Source: Tannerella sp. (GTDB lineage: Bacteria; Bacteroidota; Bacteroidia; Bacteroidales; Tannerellaceae). From it: a stretch of 64,000 nt of DNA. The position numbers and the translations under genes were made by a program. The stretch is from NCBI GenBank assembly GCA_031285565.1, contig JAITVY010000020.1, positions 62,001 to 126,000 of the forward strand, given 5' to 3'. This document shows positions 9,371-17,766 of this stretch, piece after piece (within the stretch, counting starts at the first letter, position 1; each line of letters begins with the position of its first letter). Under the pieces are notes generated by a model. It was not told the origin of the DNA, searched no databases, and was given only the letters and a program-made list of their open reading frames with translations.

Positions 9371-10798
9371 TTAATAAAGTGAATAAGGATTTCTGTATTG
9401 GTAATAGTAAAGACGGTGTGCAGTAGCATCTTTGTCTTTACCAAAACTTAATGTAGCCGGATCACATTTTACCGGACGGCCTAATTCGAGCGAAATATTG
9501 GCAATACAACATAAGGTATTTGTACTACATCCCACTTCAACAGGAGCAATCGGATTTTCACGCGAACGGACACAATCAATGAAGTCCTGCATATGTGGTG
9601 AACTGATCTCATGTTGTAGTGCCTGGCCACGATTCTTTTCACTCTGGCGGGAACGCTGTGCTGCTGTTTCCGCACGTTTTGCCTCTTGTTGAGCTGGTGT
9701 CAAAGGACGCTCACCAGCCAATTCTGCTGGCACTTTTGATGCGTCAGAGCACGCCAGGTAGCCACGGGCAACTTCAATCCATCCCTTTGTCCCAATGAAT
9801 TTAATTCCTTGTGCCGAATCATTATCATCTAAATAAGGTTGCTCTGTCATCACAATGCCATTCGTATATTTCATAGTAGCATATTGTGCACCATTATATC
9901 CTTTTGGAATATATTCAACCGGACCTGACCCATCCATGCCAATGGCAGCTTGAGCTATATCAAACATATGAGCGCCCCAATCCGCGGTATACCCGTTTCC
10001 TGTTTCACGATACCAACGCCATGCACCCCATAAGGTTTCTTCCTTTTCCGGATTCAATGAAATAGGAGGGCACAAATCCGGATGATAATGAATTTTCGGA
10101 TCATTCAGAGGACCCATCCATTGATTAAAATTCAGGTTAGCAGGTACAACTTCTTCCGGTAGATCTAATGCTACAGGAGGTTCTCCGACCCGGGCATAAA
10201 TTTTTTCGATATGTCCGATAGCTCCGGCTTGTACCAACTCAATGGCTTTTTGGAATTCTTTGCTTGAACGTTGCTGACTTCCTACCTGCAATACTCGTTT
10301 GTTATTGCGAACAGCTTTTACCATTTCCAATCCTTCAGTTATAGTATAAGCTAATGGCTTCTGGCAATATACATCTTTACCCGCCTGACAAGCATGAATT
10401 GTCATCAATGCATGCCAATGGTCTGGTGTAACCACTTCTATCGCATCAATGTCTTTACGGTTTAATAAGTCTTCGTAAAACTCATATCCATCACAACGTT
10501 CGTTCATCCCTTTCGATTTTTGCCAGGCTGCAACCCGTTTTTGAAAACGTGTGATTTTCATAGAATCTACATCACAACAAGCTGCGACCTGTACACCCGG
10601 ACAAGCTGCAAATCCGCTGAAATCACTTAAAGCCTGACGTCCCAAACCCAGAAATCCTAATACGACACGATCACTTGGAGCTATGCGGAGACCTTCTATA
10701 GACCAACTGGGCAAAATTGTTAAACCAGCCAATCCTAACGCAGAATAGCTCAGGAATTGTCTCCTGTTAATTACTTTCTTCTTGTTTTCTTCGTTCAT
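9371..10798 (-). CDS. Tat-exported Gfo/Idh/MocA family oxidoreductase
   Basis: This 475-residue protein begins with a twin-arginine signal (NRRQFL, then a hydrophobic stretch to about residue 35). It has a Rossmann NAD(P)-binding fold (GLGR at 51-54, CDVD at 75-78) and the family's catalytic lysine motif, here CQKP with Lys147 instead of the usual EKP. The C-terminal substrate domain contains the GADWGAHMFD-like segment (TADWGAHMFD). Secreted members of this kind keep the nucleotide cofactor tightly bound, because free NAD is absent from the periplasm. It is the promoter-proximal gene of a two-gene unit with the TIM-barrel protein. It probably oxidises or epimerises a sugar through a keto intermediate. 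Confidence 0.88.
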   Translation of the reverse strand: MNEENKKKVINRRQFLSYSALGLAGLTILPSWSIEGLRIAPSDRVVLGFLGLGRQALSDFSGFAACPGVQVAACCDVDSMKITRFQKRVAAWQKSKGMNERCDGYEFYEDLLNRKDIDAIEVVTPDHWHALMTIHACQAGKDVYCQKPLAYTITEGLEMVKAVRNNKRVLQVGSQQRSSKEFQKAIELVQAGAIGHIEKIYARVGEPPVALDLPEEVVPANLNFNQWMGPLNDPKIHYHPDLCPPISLNPEKEETLWGAWRWYRETGNGYTADWGAHMFDIAQAAIGMDGSGPVEYIPKGYNGAQYATMKYTNGIVMTEQPYLDDNDSAQGIKFIGTKGWIEVARGYLACSDASKVPAELAGERPLTPAQQEAKRAETAAQRSRQSEKNRGQALQHEISSPHMQDFIDCVRSRENPIAPVEVGCSTNTLCCIANISLELGRPVKCDPATLSFGKDKDATAHRLYYYQYRNPYSLY

Positions 10799-11347
10799 TG
10801 ATTTATAAAATTAAAATATTGATAAAGTTTTAATTTATGTAGAAATTTCTTTATTACTATAATATTTAATCGTTCAATATTAAGATTAGATGGGACTTAC
10901 TATGTTTTGTCAGGTTGTTAGATTCATAATCAACAAATATATAAAAATAATTCTACCGATTCATTAAAAACCAAGAAATAGTACAAGCACTTACCATAAA
11001 TTGATAATAAAGTATCAGAAATCAGGAGTAAGATATCGCATAATACTCTATTGATAGTATATAAAAATGCGTCGCATCTGGTAACTCAGTATTAAGAATT
11101 GTAGATTATTTATGAACAATTTCTAACTATATTGAAAGAATGACAAATATGTGAACAATATATATGATGAGTTGTTGTTATCTATAAATGAGGTAGTTCT
11201 GGCAAAATGGAAAATTACATTAATATAGTAGGAGCTTAATTTCTTTGTTAAAATGTAATTTTTTTTTAAATCGACACAATTTTTATGTTGTATGCAGCGT
11301 TTTAGTACAAAGTTACATCTATAGAGATAAAGCATCAAAAAATTATT
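10799..11347. other. Gene-free divergent intergenic region
   Basis: About 550 AT-rich bases separate the Gfo/Idh gene (minus) from the small hydrophobic ORF (plus). A minus-strand -7 element is visible at 10934-10941. No convincing coding frame, RNA gene or repeat was found. No TAnnTTTG was seen for the plus-strand genes. Confidence 0.6.
10934..10941 (-). promoter_or_regulatory. -7 element for the Tat-exported sugar enzyme pair
   Basis: The minus strand reads TATATTTG here (TAnnTTTG). No clear TTTG is present at -33. The leader to the Gfo/Idh start would be about 130 nt. Confidence 0.35.
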
Positions 11348-11560
11348 ATGAAACAATTGTTATTATCTTTTTTCGCTGTAATATTATGCTATTCTTTGTT
11401 TTTTGACAGAAAAGAACGTCATATGCATGTAGACGAGGTAAACTATACGATTCAGTCGGAAGCACACGATTCGTTTCTTCGCCAGGTGCCGGATTCTTTT
11501 TTTTATGCAAAAAATTTAGTTGATTTCTATTATACAGGCTATATACTAAGCGAAGAATGA
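11348..11560 (+). CDS. Small hydrophobic-N-terminus protein, unknown
   Basis: A 70-residue ORF with a hydrophobic N-terminal segment (residues 3-18) followed by a polar, mixed-charge tail ending in ILSEE. Its stop overlaps the start of the following lipoprotein gene (ATGA), which supports translation and coupling. It does not show the NVEALA motif often found in short peptides beside beta-propeller lipoproteins in this order, although the genomic position is similar. It could be a signal-anchored or secreted peptide. No function can be assigned. Confidence 0.55.
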   Translation: MKQLLLSFFAVILCYSLFFDRKERHMHVDEVNYTIQSEAHDSFLRQVPDSFFYAKNLVDFYYTGYILSEE

Positions 11561-12603
11561 AAATCCCGTATGTTCCTTTATTATTACTTTTTCTTGGTGT
11601 ATTTTCATGCACCTACCATGAAAAAAATATTTATATTAATGATAAAGCAATTACTAAAAATACCCTTTCAGATATTTCAAAAAAAATCATTGCAGTACCT
11701 TTAGAAACGACTCCGGCATGTCAGATAAAAGAAGTAAAGCAGGTACAACAAACCGGATCAGATATATTTTTACTAAATGAAAATGAAATTTACCACTTTA
11801 ATCATTCCGGTAATTATCTGAATAAAATATCCCTTGATAACGATGCTATTATATATAGCTATACAATTAATCCTGAAAACCGGCAGTTGGCAGTATTAGA
11901 TAGTATGCAGCAACTTCACTACTTTTCTTATAGCGGTCATAAGCAAGAATTAAAAGATTTAAGTAGTTCTTTACTTTGTAAAACATTATATAAAGTCGCA
12001 TACCATAATAGCAGTTTTTGGGCTATAGGTGAGAATATTTCAGCAAGTAATTGTTTTGAAAAATGGCTTTATAAATTTGATGCTGACTTTAATTTACAGG
12101 AAAGGATTATGCTTTCAAATGTCGAAATGGGGCGTTTTTGTTTAAATAATTGCTTTACTCCTGAATTATCTGTTGCGGATAATATGTTGTATGTATATTC
12201 ACCTTTCTCATTCAAAGAAACCATCTTGCAGGATACATTATATTTAGCTTCAAGTAACCAACTTTCGCAAAATCTGATTAACAATACAATCGATAAAAGC
12301 CAGTCTGTGTACACCTTACCTTTTCGAATGAACCAACGCTACATGATTGCTTCTTATCAGACCAATAGTAGGGAAGAAGAAAATTACTTGTTTTGTTACG
12401 ACCGTAAAGAACAAAAAGCATTTCCATTTCATGGCTTTAACGACGATTTCTATCAAACAGGCCTGGTGACAGATCTGCAATCTGCAGATATATATAATAA
12501 TCAATTTTATTTTTATAAATTCGGACAGGATGTTCTCAGATCATTTCCGGAAAGAACTGTTACTGATAATCCGGTATTGTTTTTTATTACGCTAAAAAGC
12601 TGA
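11557..12603 (+). CDS. Six-bladed beta-propeller lipoprotein
   Basis: A 348-residue protein with a lipoprotein signal (lipobox GVFSC, Cys18). The mature N-terminus has the phrase KKIIAVPLETTPACQIKEV, characteristic of the Bacteroidetes six-bladed beta-propeller lipoproteins (BF3164-like), which read 'ipLETtdeclI' at this place. Repeated hydrophobic-polar strands compatible with blades run through residues 55-340. It should sit in the outer envelope; family members have no established activity. It starts within the stop codon of the 70-residue ORF and ends 2 nt before the pentapeptide gene, so the three are likely co-transcribed. Confidence 0.7.
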   Translation: MKIPYVPLLLLFLGVFSCTYHEKNIYINDKAITKNTLSDISKKIIAVPLETTPACQIKEVKQVQQTGSDIFLLNENEIYHFNHSGNYLNKISLDNDAIIYSYTINPENRQLAVLDSMQQLHYFSYSGHKQELKDLSSSLLCKTLYKVAYHNSSFWAIGENISASNCFEKWLYKFDADFNLQERIMLSNVEMGRFCLNNCFTPELSVADNMLYVYSPFSFKETILQDTLYLASSNQLSQNLINNTIDKSQSVYTLPFRMNQRYMIASYQTNSREEENYLFCYDRKEQKAFPFHGFNDDFYQTGLVTDLQSADIYNNQFYFYKFGQDVLRSFPERTVTDNPVLFFITLKS

Positions 12604-12605
12604 AT

Positions 12606-13160
12606 ATGTTAGAGAATCAAACTCTTGAGAAGATTGATTTCACCGAGGCTTTACCAGATAAAGAATATGTAGACTGCACCTTTGTGAACTGTAATTTTGA
12701 ACAACTGCTATTTAAAAATATTGTTTTCGAAGAATGTCATTTTAAATTCTGTAATTTCAGTTTAGTCAAGACTACTAAAATGTCATGGCATAATGTACAT
12801 TTTACTGAATGTAAAATGGTGGGAGCAGATTTTACCGGAAGTAATCCTTTCTCTTCGTTTCATTTTGACAGCTCAAACCTTCAATACGCATCTTTTACAC
12901 AAATGAAACTAAAAGCAACACCTTTCATTAATTGCAATTTGCAAGAAGCCGATTTTAGCGATGCTGATCTATCTTCAGCTATATTTGAGCAATGTGAAAT
13001 GAGTCGTACTATTTTCTCACATACAAATCTGGAAAAAGCAGATTTCACTTCAGCCTATCATTTCGTGATTGATCCACAGAATAATCGCCTGAAAAATGCC
13101 CGCTTTTCACGTAGTAACCTGGAAGGATTGGTTGTCCCTTTTGGTGTACTTATTGAGTAA
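12606..13160 (+). CDS. Pentapeptide repeat protein
   Basis: The 184-residue protein consists of pentapeptide repeats of the A(D/N)LXX type, for example CTFVN CNFEQ, NLQYA SFTQM and DADLS SAIFE. This predicts a right-handed quadrilateral beta-helix. There is no signal peptide, so it is probably cytoplasmic. Some relatives mimic DNA and bind gyrase (Qnr, MfpA), but the repeats here are cysteine-rich and irregular and no resistance role can be inferred. The gene follows the propeller lipoprotein by 2 nt, and its last 11 nt overlap the convergent membrane-protein gene. Confidence 0.85.
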   Translation: MLENQTLEKIDFTEALPDKEYVDCTFVNCNFEQLLFKNIVFEECHFKFCNFSLVKTTKMSWHNVHFTECKMVGADFTGSNPFSSFHFDSSNLQYASFTQMKLKATPFINCNLQEADFSDADLSSAIFEQCEMSRTIFSHTNLEKADFTSAYHFVIDPQNNRLKNARFSRSNLEGLVVPFGVLIE

Positions 13161-13977
13161 CCGGAATAGGAGGAGGCTGATTTCGTAGCTTTTTTCTGTG
13201 AAGCAGGCAAGCTATAAAAATCTCTATTGCAGGTATTAAAACACCTAATAAAAGTATAAGTAGAACATTCATTTTGAACCCTCCAAACAAATGCTTAACA
13301 TGTTTCTCCAAAACCGTATTAATAACACCATTATCAAGGAGCTTTTGAATCTCAGTATCGAAAAAATCCTTCGTTAGCTCTTTATCCATAAGTAATACTT
13401 TCCCAATCCGATTTCTGGCCTCCGAAACAATCAGTTCTCTCACATAACTACTTTCTAAGAGTGTTTGCACAAGATATTCGGAGATCTTGTCTTTATATGA
13501 TGCAGCTTGTAACTTATCTTTTGAGTCGCTCTTTAACGTTGTTCCGACATAAGACTGAGCAATATTAACAGCACCCTCTAATAATTCATTCCCACTTTGT
13601 TTCAAGATTTCTTCAGCAACTATTTTTTCTACTTCAGCTTTCAAATATGTATTGTAAAGCATGTGGGTGTCTCCTAGATATTTGGGTATATTTTGGATGA
13701 TTTGTCTTTCACAATTGTGTAAAGCTGACCATTGTGCAAATGAAAAACCTATAAATAATGGCAGAAAAATAATATATGCATACGATAACCATTTCAATAT
13801 CCAATGACGTCGTGTTACAAAAATTTGTTTTCGTAAAGCAAGTAACAATATGATAGCTAAAACGATTCCGGTTAATCCGCCGATAATAGCCCACAACAGA
13901 ATAAGTAAAGGATTAATATACTGAACCAGAATATCCCAGTATTTAAAAATTTCAAAACCCAAAAAAGATAAGTCCAT
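13150..13977 (-). CDS. Three-TM membrane protein with helical loop domain, unknown
   Basis: A 275-residue protein with hydrophobic segments at about 20-46, 62-84 and 239-261. A 150-residue helical soluble domain lies between the second and third, and the tail is proline-rich (PPPIPVTQ). No signal peptide or catalytic motif was recognised, and the family is not known to me. The stop region overlaps the convergent pentapeptide gene by 11 nt. It appears monocistronic, with its own 270-bp upstream region shared divergently with the PorT-like gene. Confidence 0.75.
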   Translation of the reverse strand: MDLSFLGFEIFKYWDILVQYINPLLILLWAIIGGLTGIVLAIILLLALRKQIFVTRRHWILKWLSYAYIIFLPLFIGFSFAQWSALHNCERQIIQNIPKYLGDTHMLYNTYLKAEVEKIVAEEILKQSGNELLEGAVNIAQSYVGTTLKSDSKDKLQAASYKDKISEYLVQTLLESSYVRELIVSEARNRIGKVLLMDKELTKDFFDTEIQKLLDNGVINTVLEKHVKHLFGGFKMNVLLILLLGVLIPAIEIFIACLLHRKKLRNQPPPIPVTQ

Positions 13978-14247
13978 CGATAGTTTTTACTTGTTTTTTA
14001 TTAGATGCAAAACTAGCTGTTTTTCCATAAATAAATAAGAAAATAAAAGTCCAGGAACCCTGTAAGGCAAAAATAATGCATTTTTACAAACTGTAATGAG
14101 TTACGGATATTCCGAATTCTTTATTGTTACAAACAATAATTATTTATGAATAGCGTTTTTATATTGAACAGAATTTTGTAAAAAGAATCACAGGCGCCAG
14201 TAAAACTTACTAGTAAACCATAAAAATCATATTATAAAAGAAATCCT

Positions 14248-14874
14248 ATGAAAAAAGTAATTTTAGTTACTATAATAGCATTAACTATGTCTTTGCATTC
14301 ATATGCGCAGTTTACCATTGGTCCGAAAGCAGGGTTAAATTTATCTACCGTACACAGTACAAAAGTAGATGATTATGCGGATTACAAAACCGGACTCAAT
14401 GCAGGTTTTTTTGGTAAATATTCCATCAATAATTCGTTTGATCTTCAAGTCGAATTATTATATGCTCAGTTGGGTTATAAAGATAATATGCCAACGTTCG
14501 ATTACGATGGAAGTGGATTTGAAAATTTTAATTATAAACTTATAGCACATAATTTAGATGTGCCATTATTAGTAAAATATAACTTACTTGGTCGTCCATG
14601 GATATTTTTTGAAGGAGGAGTCCAATTGGGATTTTCTTTATCAAATAAATATTCATGTAATGATAAAGACGTGGAGCGGGCGATGAATGAATTAAAACCG
14701 GAATTTAATACGTTTGATTTTCAATTATTAGGTGGATTAGGGTTTTATCTGGGTAGTGGCTTTTCTGTAAATGCACGGTATTGCCATGGACTTACAGATA
14801 TGATGGACTCAGGACTTCATATGCGAAATAGAGCATTTCAATTTTCCCTGGCATACAATCTATGGCAATTTTAA
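14248..14874 (+). CDS. PorT-family outer membrane beta-barrel protein
   Basis: The 208-residue protein has a cleavable signal (cut after SYAQ, residue 21). The mature sequence opens FTIGPKAGLNLST, the typical start of the small Bacteroidetes PorT/OMP_b-brl barrels. Alternating hydrophobic strands and a final LAYNLWQF support an eight-stranded outer-membrane barrel ending in Phe. PorT itself serves type IX secretion in Porphyromonas, but this family is broad and there are no neighbouring T9SS genes here, so only the fold is assigned. It is followed by a strong terminator. Confidence 0.82.
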   Translation: MKKVILVTIIALTMSLHSYAQFTIGPKAGLNLSTVHSTKVDDYADYKTGLNAGFFGKYSINNSFDLQVELLYAQLGYKDNMPTFDYDGSGFENFNYKLIAHNLDVPLLVKYNLLGRPWIFFEGGVQLGFSLSNKYSCNDKDVERAMNELKPEFNTFDFQLLGGLGFYLGSGFSVNARYCHGLTDMMDSGLHMRNRAFQFSLAYNLWQF

Positions 14875-14906
14875 ACAGGTTTAATATCAGGCGAATGTAG
14901 AATAGG

Positions 14907-14936
14907 AGGGGACCAAAGTCCCCTTTTTATTTTTTA
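14907..14936. terminator. Terminator between convergent PorT-like and DUF486 genes
   Basis: A perfect 7-bp GC-rich stem (AGGGGAC at 14907-14913, GTCCCCT at 14918-14924) with a CAAA loop is followed by a T-rich tail. It ends the PorT-like transcript. The tail overlaps the stop codon of the convergent gene at 14927. Confidence 0.85.
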
Positions 14937-15301
14937 AAAATGAAATAAACAGCCAAAATCAAAAAGATAAAACCGATCAGATGATTGATCCGGAATGTTT
15001 CGCTCTTAAAAAAGATCGTACTGAATATGACAAAAACAACAAGTGTTATCACTTCCTGTATTACTTTTAGCTGTAAAAGAGAAAACGGACCACCGTTTTG
15101 ATCAAATCCGATCCGGTTGGCAGGAACCTGAAAACAATACTCAAAAAAAGCAATGCACCAGCAAAATACGATTACACCAATCAACGGAAGACTTTCAAAC
15201 CATTTAAAATCTTTCAATTTCAAATGCCCATACCAGGCGAATGTCATAAACGTATTGGAGGCAATCAATAATAGGATTGAATAAAGACCTTTCATCATCA
15301 C
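14927..15301 (-). CDS. DMT-family membrane protein (DUF486)
   Basis: A 124-residue protein with four hydrophobic segments (about 5-22, 38-55, 75-95, 103-121). The central FEYCFQVPANRIG segment, conserved in DUF486 proteins, is present. DUF486 belongs to the drug/metabolite transporter superfamily as half-size units that are presumed to dimerise. The substrate is unknown. It starts at 15301 after a 160-bp gap and converges on the PorT-like gene. Confidence 0.85.
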   Translation of the reverse strand: MMMKGLYSILLLIASNTFMTFAWYGHLKLKDFKWFESLPLIGVIVFCWCIAFFEYCFQVPANRIGFDQNGGPFSLLQLKVIQEVITLVVFVIFSTIFFKSETFRINHLIGFIFLILAVYFIFKK

Positions 15302-15464
15302 TTAGTTTAAAAAATCGTGCAAAGATAAAAGCCTTTTTCTATTTCCTGCGCTATTAAGCAATAATAAATGAATGTAAAAAGATAATATGCGAATGATATT
15401 CTTTTAATTTTTAGAAATATCAATCCATAAAATATGTGGTGATTTTAACATTTAAAGAAAGATA

Positions 15465-15899
15465 TTATTCAATTCTACGTTCGTAAGTAGTTCTTTGTAA
15501 ATGATATATATCTTCCTTTTCGTAAATTCCCTCTATTTCCAATTCTGATTCGGTCAGTTTCAAAACATTCATTTGGGTTCCATCCGAAAGGGTTATTGTT
15601 TGCTTTTCAGCATCATATGAATAAGTTCTTTTAACGGCTCCATTTGTATTCATTGTAGGCCCCCACATACCATAATATACTCCATCGAAGCTCAGCGATA
15701 CAAATCCTGGATATTCATTATAATCAGTCCATTCTTCACCTTCAGACTTATGATATGAATAAATAAGTCGGCTATCCCAGATTCCAACTAATAAGCTCGT
15801 ATCTACTTCTGTTTCTGTATCATCTTTGTTACATGATAAAAAGGATGACGTTATAACGCTTAAAATAAGTATCTTAAAAAAAGTTATGCTATGTTTCAT
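15465..15899 (-). CDS. Lipocalin-like lipoprotein, copy 1
   Basis: The start chosen here (MKHS) gives 144 residues with a lipobox SFLSC at Cys23. A longer frame opens at 15944, but that Met lies inside the predicted promoter, so it is rejected. The mature protein begins LLVGIWDSR and has the beta-rich pattern of Bacteroidetes lipocalin-like lipoproteins (calycin fold). It is paralogous to the gene at 16011, including the DTSLLVG.WD, MNT, YDAE and LKLTE segments. It is preceded by an ECF-type promoter (15931-15956) that matches the one upstream of the sigma gene at 25064. Ligand unknown; a cell-envelope stress role is an inference from the promoter. Confidence 0.72.
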   Translation of the reverse strand: MKHSITFFKILILSVITSSFLSCNKDDTETEVDTSLLVGIWDSRLIYSYHKSEGEEWTDYNEYPGFVSLSFDGVYYGMWGPTMNTNGAVKRTYSYDAEKQTITLSDGTQMNVLKLTESELEIEGIYEKEDIYHLQRTTYERRIE

Positions 15900-15930
15900 A
15901 AATATATTATTTATTGTTACTATGTATAAA

Positions 15931-15956
15931 GATGCAAGTATCAACCAAAAGGTTGC
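15931..15956 (-). promoter_or_regulatory. ECF-type promoter of lipocalin-like copy 1
   Basis: On the minus strand GCAACCT (15950-15956) is followed after exactly 15 nt by CATC (15931-15934) and TTTATA. The same elements and spacing occur at 16471-16496 and, on the plus strand, at 25014-25039 before an ECF sigma gene. The AAC core at -35 is typical of ECF-sigma promoters. The predicted RNA start is about 20-25 nt upstream of the MKHS start codon. Confidence 0.6.
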
Positions 15957-16010
15957 ATTAAAAGAGTAAATTAAAAAAAATGAGCAAAGATATGTTTCGT
16001 GAGTAAGCCA

Positions 16011-16439
16011 TTATTCTATCATGCGCTCGAGAGTCAATCTTCTTATAGTACATTGTTCTCCACTTTTGCATATTGTTTCTATCTCTAAATCCGTTTCTGT
16101 TAACTTTAACACTTTATTTGTTCCGCCACTAGAGAAAGAAATGACTTGGTTCTCTGCATCATAAAAATAAGGTTGTCTATTATCGCCGGACGTGTTCATA
16201 GCAATTCCACCCCAACCAAAATATTTGCCATCAAAGACTAAATAGAGTTCTCCCGAATAAGTAGTTTCATGTTCAATAACCCATTCATCGTTTTCATAAA
16301 CAGAAATTATACGACAGTCCCAGTTCCCCACCAATAAGCTTGTATCTTTCTCGTCGTCATCATTACTGCATGTTATAAAAACAAATATACTTATAATGCT
16401 AAAAATAAATGTATTGACAGTGCGCATGCCGGATTTCAT
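16011..16439 (-). CDS. Lipocalin-like lipoprotein, copy 2
   Basis: With the start at MKSG this is 142 residues, with a lipobox VFITC (Cys24). A frame opening upstream at 16484 would run through the promoter and is not used; a further Met (MRTV) four codons in is also possible. The mature sequence starts with SNDDDEKDTSLLVGNWDCR and parallels copy 1 over its whole length, so the pair arose by tandem duplication. Copy 2 has an extra cysteine pair near the C-terminus (ETICKSGEQC). Its promoter and 5' leader are almost identical to those of copy 1. Confidence 0.72.
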   Translation of the reverse strand: MKSGMRTVNTFIFSIISIFVFITCSNDDDEKDTSLLVGNWDCRIISVYENDEWVIEHETTYSGELYLVFDGKYFGWGGIAMNTSGDNRQPYFYDAENQVISFSSGGTNKVLKLTETDLEIETICKSGEQCTIRRLTLERMIE

Positions 16440-16470
16440 AAATAGATTATTTGTTGCTACTATATATAAA

Positions 16471-16496
16471 GATGCAGACACCAATCAAAAGGTTGC
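16471..16496 (-). promoter_or_regulatory. ECF-type promoter of lipocalin-like copy 2
   Basis: On the minus strand GCAACCT (16490-16496), a 15-nt spacer and CATC (16471-16474) are followed by TTTATATATAG. This is the same architecture as at 15931-15956 and 25014-25039. Confidence 0.6.
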
Positions 16497-16558
16497 ATAA
16501 AAAAATGTAGAAAATCTATTTTGATTATCTACATTTCCGAATATAAAATATCTGATTA

Positions 16559-17635
16559 CTATAATGCCCTTCGTAAAAAGTCTATTACGTTTTTATTAAA
16601 TATTGCTTCGATATCAGCATCACTATAACCTCTGTTTCTCAGGATATCAGGCACTTTCTGAATGTCGGCAATTGTTTTCAGGTCGTATGGACATTGCTCG
16701 GTCCCAAATGCACCATCCAGATCACTTCCAATTGCAGCATATTTTGTATTTCCGGCAATCTGACAAATATGGTCAATATTATTCGCCATAATCTCCAGAT
16801 TGCAATTCATACCTTTCGGCGTTGAAATACCTCTCACCCAATTGGGTACCATCATCCAGGCATCCAATGCCAGACCAATCACAGCATCACGCTCAATCAA
16901 TGCTTTAATCATCTCATCACTAAACTGACGGTTATGATTAACAAATGCGCGGCAGTTATTATGACTTGCCCATATGTTTCCCTTATATATATCCAGGGCA
17001 TGCCAGAAGGCATCATCATTCAAATGGGTTACATCCAGAATCATGTCTAACTCGTCCATCTTTTTCAATAATGCCTGACCCATTTCATTCAATCGACCCG
17101 ACGAATCAGTTCCGTTAGCATAACGTCCCGGACCATAATGGGCTGGTCCGACAGCTCTTAATCCGTACTGATAAGCTCTTTCCACATGTTCAACCGTAAT
17201 GAATGAATCAGCTCCTTCAATACTTAACACATATCCAATCGGTTTCTTATCCGTAGGCTCACCATCATTCCAATATCCTAAATGAGCATCTAATTCTTCT
17301 TTTGTGCGGATCATAAGCATATGACCGTCTTCTTCCATCGCCTTATACCAGGCTAATTGACCTTGTGTCTGTGCCCAGGCCTGTTCTGGTGATTTCCAGC
17401 CCGGCATTGTACTGTCAGGTGTGACGTAACGGGCAATCTGTGTTGCCACAACAATGCCGAAGTTTCCTTTACGTAGCTCATCAAACGAAATGGTTGCATT
17501 GCCACGATCCGGCTTATCAGTCATGCCGGCTTCCCGGCGGTTAATTTCTTCAACCGAAACACGTAAATCACGGTTCCATTCCAAAGCATTCATACTCAGG
17601 TCAAGATGTAAATCTATAATTAACGGTTTGTTCAT
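16559..17635 (-). CDS. Membrane dipeptidase family (peptidase M19)
   Basis: The 358-residue protein is a zinc dipeptidase of the renal dipeptidase family. The N-terminal metal motif HxD is seen as DLHLDL (His10, Asp12). Other visible motifs are SIEGAD (bridging Glu), LDVTHLND and ASHNNCRAF (metal His), and IGSDLDGAFG. There is no signal peptide, so it should be cytoplasmic. M19 enzymes are known for accepting dipeptides with a C-terminal D-residue. It is the last gene of a four-gene minus-strand cluster (GntP-RidA-PLP enzyme-dipeptidase), which fits release of D-amino acids inside the cell. It is 131 nt behind the PLP enzyme gene. Confidence 0.88.
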   Translation of the reverse strand: MNKPLIIDLHLDLSMNALEWNRDLRVSVEEINRREAGMTDKPDRGNATISFDELRKGNFGIVVATQIARYVTPDSTMPGWKSPEQAWAQTQGQLAWYKAMEEDGHMLMIRTKEELDAHLGYWNDGEPTDKKPIGYVLSIEGADSFITVEHVERAYQYGLRAVGPAHYGPGRYANGTDSSGRLNEMGQALLKKMDELDMILDVTHLNDDAFWHALDIYKGNIWASHNNCRAFVNHNRQFSDEMIKALIERDAVIGLALDAWMMVPNWVRGISTPKGMNCNLEIMANNIDHICQIAGNTKYAAIGSDLDGAFGTEQCPYDLKTIADIQKVPDILRNRGYSDADIEAIFNKNVIDFLRRAL

Positions 17636-17766
17636 TGTCTATTTATTTATGCGTTGATTTGTTAAATTGTTGGGTTCTCAAAATACACTCTTAACCTCTT
17701 TCAAGAGAGAGAAGTCTTTCCCTGAGAGAGATTAATTATTAGAACAACTTCTCTTCAATTTGTCTA

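Noticed and set aside
11123-11356. 77-codon minus-strand frame upstream of the small hydrophobic ORF
   Set aside because: Runs antisense through the leader region with aromatic-rich, low-information sequence; no support.
12606-13160. Qnr-like quinolone protection by the pentapeptide protein
   Set aside because: The repeats are irregular and cysteine-rich, and context is unrelated to gyrase; the fold alone does not support it.
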